This document shows, in pieces, positions 1 through 6,534 of a DNA stretch of 12,100 nucleotides. Position 1 is the stretch's first letter. Each line of letters starts with the position of its first letter. This DNA comes from Actinomycetes bacterium (GTDB taxonomy: Bacteria > Actinomycetota > Actinomycetes > Propionibacteriales > Nocardioidaceae), in NCBI GenBank assembly GCA_023417775.1, contig JAEZEJ010000083.1, positions 1 to 12,100 of the forward strand, written 5' to 3'. Under the pieces are notes generated by a model. That model was not told the origin of the DNA. It did no database searches and was given only the letters and a program-made list of their open reading frames with translations. The translations under genes were made by a program, and so were the position numbers.

Positions 1-138
1 GACCATCGTCGACTTGGCGGTGCCCTTCTCGCCGCGGACGAGGACGCCGCCGAGGTCCGGTGCGATCGCGGCGAGGGTGAGGGCGAGTGCCATGTCGTCG
101 GCTCCGGCGACGGCACAGAAAGGAAAACGTGCTGGCAT
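1..138 (-). CDS. Magnesium-chelatase-type AAA+ protein, probable cobaltochelatase partner subunit (5' end only)
   Basis: Only the first 46 codons lie in the window; the gene continues past base 1. The peptide opens with MPARFPFCAVAGADDMALAL and has LGGVLVRGEKGTAKST, with the Walker A motif GEKGTAKST at residues 36-44. This is the standard opening of BchI/ChlI-type AAA+ chelatase subunits. In actinobacteria such a protein, often fused to a VWA domain, is thought to work with CobN to insert cobalt into hydrogenobyrinate a,c-diamide; that role is inferred from the family and from the B12 setting. The ATG at 138-136 has a GGGAG ribosome site (149-145) at 6 nt spacing. A cobalamin riboswitch lies directly upstream, so expression should fall when B12 is plentiful. 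A true magnesium chelatase for bacteriochlorophyll is less likely here. Confidence 0.85.
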   Translation of the reverse strand, partial: MPARFPFCAVAGADDMALALTLAAIAPDLGGVLVRGEKGTAKSTMV

Positions 139-192
139 GTGGGGCTCCCGCTCGTCGTGCCATTCGGGTCGACGCGGTCGCGTCGCCCCACA
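138..192 (-). promoter_or_regulatory. Candidate expression platform of the left riboswitch (start-codon sequestering helix)
   Basis: Just after the B12 box the transcript contains TGTGGGGC (192-185). This is perfectly complementary over 8 nt to GCCCCACA (145-138), the bases between the GGGAG ribosome site and the start codon plus the A of the ATG. Between them lies a self-complementary hairpin (CGACGCG with CGCGTCG, 185-179 and 176-170). No T-run follows, which favours translational rather than transcriptional control. The pairing is seen in the sequence; its use as the switch is inferred. Confidence 0.45.
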
Positions 193-300
193 GCACGAGG
201 CCGGTCTTCGGACTTCCCGTCTCCCGACGGGTTACCGCAGCGGGCCCTGTTCCGGACTTGCACCGGATTCCCAGATTCTCCTCACGTGGAGGCACCTCGG
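190..300 (-). promoter_or_regulatory. Cobalamin riboswitch, compact form, controlling the chelatase gene
   Basis: Read on the minus strand, the conserved core GGGAATCCGGTGCAAGTCCG (272 down to about 253) is followed by a CCCGCTGCGGTAA segment and the B12 box AGTCCGAAGACCGGCC (214-199). P1 can form between 299-295 and 200-196 (CGAGG with CCTCG). The P6 helix is a perfect CCCGTC/GACGGG stem closed by a GGGA (GNRA) tetraloop at 231-216. The long peripheral arm with a GCCACTG motif, seen in the riboswitch at the right end of the window, is absent, so this looks like the compact class II architecture; that class call is inference. It lies 58-160 nt upstream of the chelatase start codon. Confidence 0.93.
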
Positions 301-312
301 GCTGCGTCCGCC

Positions 313-318
313 AGCGTA
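313..318 (-). promoter_or_regulatory. Candidate -10 box for the riboswitch/chelatase transcript
   Basis: On the minus strand TACGCT fits the actinobacterial TAnnnT -10 pattern and would start transcription near 306, a few bases before the P1 strand of the riboswitch at 299. No convincing -35 was found. It lies downstream of the SDR terminator hairpin, as expected for an independent transcript. Confidence 0.35.
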
Positions 319-397
319 GCCGATGCGGTGCGCGGGGCCGGGGCTCGGGCGAGCCGTGGGCTGTCACGCAGCGAGGTGCCGCTGGTGCGGGAGTGGC

Positions 398-428
398 TCA
401 GCCGCCCGGCGGGTGAGCGGGCGGCTGA
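398..428 (-). terminator. Hairpin terminator after the short-chain dehydrogenase gene
   Basis: A perfect 11-bp inverted repeat (TCAGCCGCCCG, 398-408; CGGGCGGCTGA, 418-428) encloses a 9-nt loop. It begins one base after the TGA at 432-430 that ends the repaired SDR frame. No T-tract follows, as is common in GC-rich actinobacteria. Its position supports 430 as the original end of the SDR gene. Confidence 0.7.
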
Positions 429-429
429 A

Positions 430-1196
430 TCAGTCCCGATCGAAGCGGCCCGCGGTGTAGCCCCGTCGACCGGGATGGTGACGCCGCTGACGTAGCTGGC
501 GTCATCGGAGGCGAGGAAGCCGATGACGGTCGCGATCTCCTCGGCCTCGCAGATGCGGCCGAGTGGATAGATGCTGATCAGCTTGGCCTCCCGCTCCGGA
601 TCGCTGAGATTCGCCGCGGTCATCGGGGTGCGGGTGGTGGTGGGGGCGACCGCGTTCACGCGCACGCCCCGCGGGCCGAGTTCGAGCGCGAGCTCGCGCG
701 TGAGGCCCGAGACCCCGCTCTTGGACGCGGTATAGGCCGCGCGGCCGCGGACGGCCAGGATGCTCGACGTCGACGACAGATTGATGATCGCCGCATCCCT
801 CTTGCCGCGCGCATGGAGGCGCGCGGCGAACAGCTGCGAGGCGATGAAGGTGCCGCGCAGGTTGATGCCGAGGACCTTGTCCCAGAGGTCGAGGGTGAGC
901 TCGGTCGCGGGGACGATCTCGCGGATGCCGGCGCTGTTGACCAGGACATCGGCCTCGCCGAGGCGCTCGGCGGCCTGATCGAACATGTCCTTGACGCTCG
1001 TCTCGTCGAGGACGTCGACCGGCACGGCCACGGTGGCGCCGCCCAGTTCGTCCGCCAGCGCGGAGGCGGCGTCGAGATCGGTGTCCGCGATGGCGACCTG
1101 GGCGCCTTCGGCGACGAAATGACGGACGGTCGCAGCACCGATGCCGCTCGCCCCTCCCGTCACCACGACACGACGTCCGGAGAATCGATCCGACAT
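430..1196 (-). CDS. SDR-family NAD(P)-dependent oxidoreductase with a C-terminal one-base frameshift
   Basis: Classical short-chain dehydrogenase. The cofactor motif TGGASGIG is at residues 13-20, an acidic residue after strand 2 (Asp38 in AIAD) suggests NAD preference, NSAG is at 87-90, and the catalytic set is Ser142, Tyr155 and Lys159 (YTASK). The substrate is not recognisable. The ATG at 1196 has a strong AGGAAAGG site (1211-1204). As written, the frame runs through the terminator and into the riboswitch, ending at 282 with 304 residues and an atypical basic tail after IPVDGA. One extra C in the CCCC run at 461-464 would instead give VDGGYTAGRFDRD and stop at 430, a normal 255-residue SDR ending. 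All catalytic residues precede the shift. It has no evident place in corrin synthesis and lacks CobK features. The gene is divergent from cobL. Confidence 0.88.
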
Positions 1197-1203
1197 GGGG
1201 GAG

Positions 1204-1240
1204 CCTTTCCTCGAGAGTGATATCGAACATTATGCACGAT
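1204..1240 (-). promoter_or_regulatory. SDR promoter with overlapping 19-bp operator-like palindrome
   Basis: The inverted repeat ATCGaaCATTATGcaCGAT (1222-1240) pairs at 14 of 18 positions around a central T, giving ATCG-nn-CAT-n-ATG-nn-CGAT. Its minus-strand reading includes CATAAT (1234-1229), a good -10 hexamer, which would start transcription near 1222, 26 nt before the SDR start codon. The ribosome site GAGGAAAGG is at 1212-1204. A dimeric repressor such as a TetR- or GntR-type protein is plausible, but no regulator gene is present in the window, so the regulator is unknown. Confidence 0.45.
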
Positions 1241-1282
1241 CGACAGGGGATGAGCGATGCCCCACGGGATCGGTCCCCTCGT

Positions 1283-1298
1283 TACAGTGGCGGCCATG
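1283..1298 (+). promoter_or_regulatory. Candidate leaderless promoter of cobLM
   Basis: TACAGT (1283-1288) fits the TAnnnT -10 consensus and ends 8 nt before the A of the cobL ATG at 1296, so transcription would begin at or next to the start codon. No ribosome site is visible upstream of this ATG, which agrees with leaderless translation. No clear -35 was found. Confidence 0.4.
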
Positions 1299-2498
1299 AC
1301 TGTGACCGTGGTCGGGATCGGAGCCGACGGATGGGACGGGCTGGCGCCGAAGGCGCGTGCCGCACTGGAGCGAGCCGACCTGGTGGTCGGCAGCCCCCGC
1401 CAGCTCGGGCTCCTGCCGCCGAGCATCGGGGCCGAGCAGCGCGAGCTTCCCTCGCCGCTGCGCGCTGGCCTCGGGTCCTGGGCTGATGACCTGTCCTCGC
1501 GCGCCGCCGTGGTGCTCGCCTCGGGCGATCCCTTCCTCTCGGGGATCGGCTCGACCCTCCTGGACGTGCTCGGTCCGGAGGCGATCGAGGACGTGCAGCC
1601 GGCTGTCTCCTCGGTCACCCTGGCGCGCGCGGCGATGCGCTGGTCGGCCGAGAGCACCTCCTGGGTGAGCCTGGTCGGCCGCGACGCGTACCGGCTGCTG
1701 CGGCATCTGGAGCCCGGCGCCCGCCTCCTCGTCCTCGTCTCCGACACCACCACCGCGACCCACGTCGCGGCCATCCTCACCGCCGCCGGCTTCGGCGAGA
1801 GCCGCATCACCGCGCTGTCCGATCTCGGGTCCGCCGATGAGTCCCGGCGCGACGCCTTCGCCCGGATGTGGCACGGCAAGACGCCTCCGCTGACCGTGCT
1901 CGCCATCGAGTGCGACGGTCCCGGCCCCTGGTGGTCGCGCACCGCCGGACTCGACGACGATGCCTTCGAGAACGACGGTCAGCTCACCAAACGCGACGTG
2001 CGGGCCAGCGCCCTCGCCCGGCTGGCGCCCCGCGCCGGGGAGCTGCTGTGGGATGTCGGCGCGGGAGCCGGGTCCGTCGCGATCGAGTGGCTGCGGGCCC
2101 ATCCGCGCAATCGGGCGATCGCGATCGAGCGGCATCCCGATCGAGCCGCGCGGATCCGCCGGAATGCCGAACGCCTCGGCGTGCCCGAGCTGGAGATCGT
2201 CGAGGGGACCGCGCCGGAGGTGCTCGACGGGCTCGCCCGACCGGATGCCGTGTTCGTCGGCGGGGGAGCCACCCGCGAGGGGGTCCTAGACGCGGCCTGG
2301 GAGGCGCTCGTCCCGTCCGGTCGTTTCGTGGCGCACGGAGTCACGCTGGAGACCGAGGCGCTGCTCGCCTCCTGGCACGGTCGCCACGAGGACGGTGAGC
2401 TGACCCGGATCAGCATCGAGCACGCCGAGCCGATCGGCGGCTTCACGGGGTGGACCCCGGCGCGTGCCGTCACCCAGTGGTCGGCGACCAAGCGGTGA
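1296..2498 (+). CDS. cobL: Precorrin-6B C5,C15-methyltransferase (decarboxylating), CbiE-CbiT fusion
   Basis: A 400-residue protein. Residues 1-205 are a CbiE-type tetrapyrrole methylase (MTVTVVGIGADGW at 1-13, LASGDPFLSGIGSTLLDVLG at 74-93). Residues 220-400 are a CbiT-type Rossmann methyltransferase, with LTKRDVRA at 230-237, SAM motif DVGAGAGSVAIEW at 253-265 and VFVGGGATREG at 320-329. CobL methylates C5 and C15 and decarboxylates the ring-C acetate, turning precorrin-6B into precorrin-8X in the cytoplasm. The ATG at 1296 is chosen over an upstream ATG at 1257 because the family starts directly with the first beta strand and a -10 box lies just before it. The stop overlaps the cobM start (GTGA), so the two are translationally coupled. 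CobK, which makes its substrate, is not in the window. Confidence 0.95.
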   Translation: MTVTVVGIGADGWDGLAPKARAALERADLVVGSPRQLGLLPPSIGAEQRELPSPLRAGLGSWADDLSSRAAVVLASGDPFLSGIGSTLLDVLGPEAIEDVQPAVSSVTLARAAMRWSAESTSWVSLVGRDAYRLLRHLEPGARLLVLVSDTTTATHVAAILTAAGFGESRITALSDLGSADESRRDAFARMWHGKTPPLTVLAIECDGPGPWWSRTAGLDDDAFENDGQLTKRDVRASALARLAPRAGELLWDVGAGAGSVAIEWLRAHPRNRAIAIERHPDRAARIRRNAERLGVPELEIVEGTAPEVLDGLARPDAVFVGGGATREGVLDAAWEALVPSGRFVAHGVTLETEALLASWHGRHEDGELTRISIEHAEPIGGFTGWTPARAVTQWSATKR

Positions 2499-3247
2499 CG
2501 GTCCACTTCGTCGGTGCCGGACCGGGAGCGGCGGACCTGCTCACCGTCCGCGCCGCCCGGCTGCTGGCGGAGGCCGATGTCTGCCTCTACGCCGGTACCT
2601 ACCTCGACGCGGTGCTGGAGCACTGCCGCCCCGACGCCCGGCGGATCGACACCCAGGACCTCGACCTCGAGCAGATCATCGACCAGATCGTCGCGGCCCA
2701 CGCGGCGGGCTCCTCCGTGGTGCGGCTGTGTTCCGGCGATCCGTCGGTGTACTCGGCGCTGGCCGAGCAGACCCGGCGTCTCGATGCGGCGGGCGTGACG
2801 TGGGATGTCACCCCCGGCGTTCCCGCCTATGCGGCAGCCGCGGCTCTCGTGGGGGCCGAGCTGACCGTGCCCGAGCTCGTCCAGTCCGTGGTGCTGACGC
2901 GGGCGCAGGCCCGGTCGACCGCGATGCCCGAGGGCGAGGCCTTGGAGAACTTCGCCGCCACGGGGGCGACTCTGGTGCTGCACCTGGCGATCACCCGAGC
3001 GGGTGAGCTGGCCGAGAAGCTGACGCCCCACTACGGCGCGGACTGCCCGGTGGTCGTCGTCTTCCGAGCGAGTCAGCCCGATGAGCTGGTGCTGCGGGGG
3101 ACGCTGGCCGATATCGGCGACCAGGTCGCCTCGGCCGGGTTGCGGCAGGCGGCCGTCATCCTCGTCGGTCCCGCCCTCGCCCGGCACGGCGATGGCGAGT
3201 CCTTCCTCTACGCCGCCACCCGCGATCGCACCAGCAAGCGTCGCTGA
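2495..3247 (+). CDS. cobM: Precorrin-4 C11-methyltransferase
   Basis: A 250-residue tetrapyrrole methylase, full length for CobM/CbiF. The start is GTG at 2495, sharing GTGA with the cobL stop; this places the family opening TVHFVGAGPGAADLLTVRA at residues 2-20. Other family motifs are CSGDPSVYSALAEQ (79-92), TPGVPAYAAAAALVGAELT (106-124), the LTRAQARSTAMPEGEAL block (134-150) and HLAITRAGELAE (163-174). The enzyme transfers a methyl group from SAM to C11 of precorrin-4, giving precorrin-5. It follows CobJ and precedes CobK/CobL steps, fitting co-transcription with cobL. It converges with cobIJ; the 73-bp gap between them holds only weak short hairpins, none convincing as a terminator. Confidence 0.95.
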   Translation: MTVHFVGAGPGAADLLTVRAARLLAEADVCLYAGTYLDAVLEHCRPDARRIDTQDLDLEQIIDQIVAAHAAGSSVVRLCSGDPSVYSALAEQTRRLDAAGVTWDVTPGVPAYAAAAALVGAELTVPELVQSVVLTRAQARSTAMPEGEALENFAATGATLVLHLAITRAGELAEKLTPHYGADCPVVVVFRASQPDELVLRGTLADIGDQVASAGLRQAAVILVGPALARHGDGESFLYAATRDRTSKRR

Positions 3248-3320
3248 CCTCGCGTCGACGGCGGTACGCCATCAACCGTTCGACCCTCGCCACCGCGCTC
3301 GAGACCAGAGGTCGGTGCCG

Positions 3321-4817
3321 TCAGCGGACGAAGCGGGGGGACCAGACCTGGCCCGCACCCGTCACGCGGGTGCCCGAGGCGCCGACGATGATGAGGCACT
3401 TCATATCGATCGCCCGAGGATCGACGTCCCCGAGGGTCGTCACGGTCAGCGACTCTTCCGCCCGCCCCACATCGCGGCCCACCACGACCACCGTCTCGGG
3501 GGCACGATGGCGCAGCATGATGTCGCGCAGCTCGCTCACCTGGGTGGTGCGCGATCGCGAGGCCGGGTTGTAGACCGCGAGCACCAGATCGGCTCGGGCG
3601 ATGTGGTCGAGGCGTTCGGCCACCACCTCCCAGGGCTTCAGTCGGTCGGAGAGGCTGATCACCGCGAAGTCGGCGCCGACGGGAGCACCGGCCTTGGCCG
3701 CGACCGCCTGCACGGCCGAGACGCCCGGGAGCACGCGGATCGGCACCGCGGAGTAGGCGGGATCCTCCGCCGCCTCGAAGACCGCCGAGGCCATGCCGAA
3801 GACCCCCGCGTCGCCGCCGGACACGACGGCCACCCGCTCGCCACGCGCTGCCAGGTCCAGGGCCTGCCGCGCACGGTCCACCTCGACCGTGTTGCCCGAG
3901 GAGTGCCGGGTGAGTCCCTCGCGCTGCGGCACCCGCTCGACATAGGGGCCGTAGCCGATGACATGGTCGACCTGCGCCAGCGCCGCCGTGACCTCGGGGG
4001 TGATCCACCGGTCCGGGCCGGGGCCGAGGCCCACGACGAATAGCTCGGCCTCACCCGCCGGGGCGGCCTCGGCAGCCGCCGGGGCGTCGTAGCGTGCACC
4101 CACGGAGTCGCCGGGCACGACGATGAGCGAGAAGTACGGCACCGCGGACGGGTCCACGTCGCGCACCGGCAGCCAGCGCTGCTCGGGCATCGACGCGCGC
4201 TCGACATAGAGGGCGTCGTCGAGCCGGCCCGCCTGGCGCAGCGCCTCGACCACCGACCCGAAGGTGCGCCCGAGCTTCATGATGATGGCGCCATCGGTGT
4301 CGGCCAGGCGGCGCGCGAGCTCGGGAGTGGGCAGGGTGCCGGGCAGCACCGTGAGCACATCGGTCTGCCGCACGAGCGGGGTCGCGGCGAGCGCGGTCGC
4401 GGCGGCGAAGGCCGGCACGCCCGGGACCACCTCGGTGGCGAAGCGATCGGACAGCCGGTCGTGCACGTACATGTACGAGCCGTAGAACAGCGGGTCGCCC
4501 TCCGCGAGCACGACCACGTCGCGGCCGGCCTGCAGGTGGGCGGCCAGCCGCGCGGCGCACTCCTCGTAGAAGTCCGCCATCGCCCCCGCGTAGCCGCCGG
4601 GATGCTCGGTCGCGCCCGTGGTGACCGGGTACTCGAGCACCTCCTCGACGATGCCCTCGGGGATCAGCTCATCGGCGATCCGCCGGGCATTCGAGCGCTT
4701 GCCCGGTCCCTGGTGGTAGGCGATGACATCGGCCGAGGCGATCAGCCGGGCCGCCTTGCGGGTGATGAGCTCGGGATCGCCCGGGCCCAGCCCCACACCC
4801 CACAGCCGCCCGGTCAT
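3321..4817 (-). CDS. cobIJ: Fused precorrin-2 C20-methyltransferase / precorrin-3B C17-methyltransferase (CobIJ)
   Basis: A 498-residue fusion of two tetrapyrrole methylases. The CobI half (1-240) has WGVGLGPGDPELITRKA (6-22), VLAEGDPLFYGSYMYVHDRL (103-122) and VPGVPAFAAATALA (131-144). An Ala-rich linker (245-256) leads to the CobJ half (258-498), with FVVGLGPGPDRWITPE (260-275), IGYGPYVERV (287-296), SGGDAGVFGMASAVFE (333-348), ISLSDRLKPWEVVAERL (387-403), YNPASRSR (416-423) and MKCLIIVGASGTR (472-484). CobI makes precorrin-3A; CobJ methylates C17 and contracts the ring of precorrin-3B to give precorrin-4. The ATG at 4817 is chosen because an upstream in-frame ATG at 4862 would add a proline-rich non-family leader; an AGGCGG ribosome site lies upstream. 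It is the last gene of the cobG-cobH-cobIJ run, separated from cobH by 79 bp. Confidence 0.95.
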   Translation of the reverse strand: MTGRLWGVGLGPGDPELITRKAARLIASADVIAYHQGPGKRSNARRIADELIPEGIVEEVLEYPVTTGATEHPGGYAGAMADFYEECAARLAAHLQAGRDVVVLAEGDPLFYGSYMYVHDRLSDRFATEVVPGVPAFAAATALAATPLVRQTDVLTVLPGTLPTPELARRLADTDGAIIMKLGRTFGSVVEALRQAGRLDDALYVERASMPEQRWLPVRDVDPSAVPYFSLIVVPGDSVGARYDAPAAAEAAPAGEAELFVVGLGPGPDRWITPEVTAALAQVDHVIGYGPYVERVPQREGLTRHSSGNTVEVDRARQALDLAARGERVAVVSGGDAGVFGMASAVFEAAEDPAYSAVPIRVLPGVSAVQAVAAKAGAPVGADFAVISLSDRLKPWEVVAERLDHIARADLVLAVYNPASRSRTTQVSELRDIMLRHRAPETVVVVGRDVGRAEESLTVTTLGDVDPRAIDMKCLIIVGASGTRVTGAGQVWSPRFVR

Positions 4818-4900
4818 GCCGACACCGCCTGGAGGAAAAACACGGTAGGCCGGTGCCGGCATGACCGAGTGCTTCTCGTTCGCTCGCTACGCTCGCTCAT
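4814..4900 (-). other. Candidate 28-codon ORF threaded between cobH and cobIJ
   Basis: An ATG at 4900-4898 overlaps the cobH stop (ATGA), and the frame ends at TGA 4816-4814, overlapping the cobIJ start (ATGA). The peptide begins MSERSERTRSTRS and ends VFFLQAVSA; it has no recognisable domain. The Ser-Glu-Arg part simply translates the repeat at 4881-4898, so it may be a coupling ORF created by a short repeat rather than a functional protein. It would explain how ribosomes pass from cobH to cobIJ across a gap in an otherwise overlapping operon. Confidence 0.2.
4881..4898. repeat. Short GC-rich direct repeat between cobH and cobIJ
   Basis: Two 9-bp tandem units, CGCTCGCTA (4881-4889) and CGCTCGCTC (4890-4898), lie at the end of cobH. 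Nearby, a near-palindromic GCCGGTGCCGGC (4850-4861) adds further secondary structure. GAGCGAGCGTAGCGAGCG-like strings occur as dispersed short repeats in some actinobacterial genomes, but copy number cannot be judged from one window. Confidence 0.4.
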
Positions 4901-5562
4901 TCGCGCTCCTGAGCGAGGGCGTTGAGGGCGGAGGCGGCCATCGCCGAGCCCCCGCGGCGACCGTGCACGGTCACATAGGGGACGTCGATGCCGTGCTCGC
5001 GGGTGAGGTCCGCCAGCGCCCGTTTGGACTCGGCCGCGCCGATGAAGCCGACGGGCACGCCGACGATGGCGGCGGGTCGCGGTGCGCCGTCGATCAGCAT
5101 CTCCAGCAGGTGGAACAGCGCCGTGGGAGCGTTGCCGACTGCCACCACCGCGCCGTCCAGGTGCGGTTCCCACAGCGACACCGCGGCTGCCGAACGGGTC
5201 GTGCCGAAGCTGCGCGCGAGGTCGGGCACCGCCGGATCGCGCAACAGGCAGATCACCTCGTTGTCCCGGGGGAGGCGTGCCCGGGTCACGCCGGAGGCGA
5301 CCATGTGCGCATCGGTGAGGATGGGGGCGCCGGCCTGCAGCGCCCCGCGCGCGGCCGTCATCAGGCGCGGGTGGATCTCCAGATCGCGGGTCAGGTCGGT
5401 CTGGCCGGTGCCGTGGATCATCCGCACGGCGACCTTCTCGGCATCCGCCGGGATGCGCGACAGATCGGACTCAGCGCGGATCGTGGCGAAGGAGTCGACA
5501 TAGATCGCGGGTCCGTCGTCGATGTAGTCGTAGTGCCGGCGCGGGCGGCGTGGCTCGTTCAT
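4897..5562 (-). CDS. cobH: Precorrin-8X methylmutase
   Basis: A 221-residue CobH/CbiC protein, normal length. Characteristic blocks are YVDSFATIRAESDL (21-34), RMIHGTGQ (47-54) with the catalytic His at 50, LTDAHMVASGV (82-92), GNAPTALFHLLEML (143-156), VGVPVGFIGAAESK (167-180) and a C-terminal GRRGGSAMAASALNALA (201-217). The enzyme moves a methyl group from C11 to C12 of precorrin-8X, giving hydrogenobyrinate. The ATG at 5562 overlaps the cobG stop by four bases (ATGA) and has an AGGAG ribosome site inside the end of cobG; a longer in-frame start at 5598 would lie within cobG and add a non-conserved leader. No anomalies in the family motifs. Confidence 0.96.
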   Translation of the reverse strand: MNEPRRPRRHYDYIDDGPAIYVDSFATIRAESDLSRIPADAEKVAVRMIHGTGQTDLTRDLEIHPRLMTAARGALQAGAPILTDAHMVASGVTRARLPRDNEVICLLRDPAVPDLARSFGTTRSAAAVSLWEPHLDGAVVAVGNAPTALFHLLEMLIDGAPRPAAIVGVPVGFIGAAESKRALADLTREHGIDVPYVTVHGRRGGSAMAASALNALAQERE

Positions 5563-6407
5563 TGCGGCTCCTGGTCGGGGACGATCACGCTGCGCCACGG
5601 GGTCACGATGACCTCATCGGGCAGCGACTGCGCGGCGGTGCGGTCGAGACGCCCCTCGGGGATCGGGACGTGCCGGGCGACCCGGCCGTCGCGCTGCTCG
5701 ATGATGCCCGGCGGCCAGGGCTCGGCCGACACCCGGGTCCGTGGATCGCGGGTCCCGGCCGGGTGGAGCGGTCGATCGAGCTCGTCGACGTGCCAGGGAG
5801 CGTCCGGTCCGTTGCCGCGGGCGTCGATGAAGTCGCGGGCGAGCTCGGCCAGGGCGCCGGCAGCCCCCGCGATCGGCACTGTCCGGCCCCATCCCTCGTC
5901 GCCGATCCTGAGCTGGACGCTGTCGTCATCGAGCGCGAGGAGGCCGAGATCGAGCGGACGCCAGGCGACATCGCCGCGTCCGTCGTCGAGCACGAAGAGG
6001 AACCGCCCGGGAAGTGCGGCGAGGGCGTGCTCGGAGCAGAGCAGTCGATCGAGCTCGGCGGCGACGGGACGCACGTCGGCGCGGCCACCCGCGCGGCCCG
6101 ACATCGGCGAGATCTCGATATTGCGGATCAGCTCGTGTGCGGGGGAGGGCAGCAGGCCGGCCTCAGCGACCGCCTCGACGAAGGCCGCAGGCACGCAGCC
6201 GTCCTCATGGGACACGCCGCGGATCTGCAGATTGGCCCGCGATGTCAGGTGCAGCGCTCCATCCCCCCAGCGCTCGGCGATGTCGACCAGCGTGTGCAGC
6301 CGACGCAGCGGCGCGCCCGCCAGACGGAGTCTGACGAGCGCGCCGTCGTCGGCGATCCAGGGCCGGAAAACGCCGGGACACCGGTCGGATCGGGTGCGGG
6401 AGGTCAC
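5559..6407 (-). CDS. cobG: Precorrin-3B synthase (CobG), C-terminally short and lacking the Fe-S/siroheme cysteines
   Basis: A 282-residue protein with a CobG N-terminus: RSDRCPGVFRPWIADDGALV (6-25), LTSRANLQIRG (54-64), RNIEISPMSGR (95-105), then a second half-domain from WPPGIIEQRDGRVARHVPIPEGRL (231-254) to VTPWRSVIVPD (268-278). CobG is a nitrite/sulfite-reductase-like oxygenase that converts precorrin-3A to precorrin-3B using a [4Fe-4S] cluster and siroheme. The cysteine block that binds these normally follows the VTPWR strand. Here the frame ends four residues after it; only Cys10, Cys71 and Cys124 exist, with no paired cysteine motif. The stop overlaps cobH, so there is no room for the missing domain and no frameshift can recover it. 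The GTG start at 6407 fits the family opening. It may be a degenerate or altered enzyme. Confidence 0.88.
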   Translation of the reverse strand: MTSRTRSDRCPGVFRPWIADDGALVRLRLAGAPLRRLHTLVDIAERWGDGALHLTSRANLQIRGVSHEDGCVPAAFVEAVAEAGLLPSPAHELIRNIEISPMSGRAGGRADVRPVAAELDRLLCSEHALAALPGRFLFVLDDGRGDVAWRPLDLGLLALDDDSVQLRIGDEGWGRTVPIAGAAGALAELARDFIDARGNGPDAPWHVDELDRPLHPAGTRDPRTRVSAEPWPPGIIEQRDGRVARHVPIPEGRLDRTAAQSLPDEVIVTPWRSVIVPDQEPQ

Positions 6408-6515
6408 CGGATCATGGTGCCACGTCGCCGGTACCGCGGTGCCCGCCCCGTGATCGCCCGGCCGTAGCGGTAGTTGGTCGACGTGATCGGTGCCTGGTGG
6501 GGTTGATGGCCTACC
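6408..6515. other. Short intergenic stretch between aztD and cobG
   Basis: About 110 bp lie upstream of cobG. No clear promoter or riboswitch is visible. A minus-strand frame without a family match ends at 6404-6406, overlapping the cobG GTG (GTGA), and contains an ATG at 6416. I see no convincing ribosome site before cobG, so its transcription start is unresolved. Confidence 0.3.
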
Positions 6516-6534
6516 GCCACTCGGCCGGAGCGGC
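6516..6534 (-). terminator. Hairpin after the last azt gene
   Basis: Directly after the aztD stop at 6537-6535 the minus strand forms GCCGCTC/GAGTGGC with a 5-nt loop, a 7-bp stem with one G-U pair. There is no T-run. It is well placed to end the azt transcript before cobG. Confidence 0.45.

Noticed and set aside
282..429. C-terminal extension of the SDR reading into the riboswitch
   Set aside because: It follows a likely frameshift, has no SDR-like composition, crosses a strong hairpin and overlaps a conserved riboswitch; not treated as genuine coding sequence.
430..1196. SDR as the missing precorrin-6A reductase (CobK)
   Set aside because: It has a complete classical SDR Ser-Tyr-Lys set and TGxxxGIG motif, which CobK proteins do not share.
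1257..1295. Earlier in-frame ATG for cobL
   Set aside because: Adds 13 residues not typical of CbiE and would place the start upstream of the likely -10 box.
1230..2135. Long open frames antisense to cobL and to other genes
   Set aside because: Low-complexity Arg/Gly/Pro/Ala-rich products typical of shadow frames in GC-rich DNA, with no domain signals.
3248..3320. Bidirectional terminator between cobM and cobIJ
   Set aside because: Only 4-bp stems (GGCG/CGCC, GACC/GGTC) found; not enough to call.
6404..6500. Small minus-strand frame ending MIR at the cobG start with a GTGA overlap
   Set aside because: No ribosome site, no recognisable domain and an ill-defined start; one overlap alone is weak evidence.
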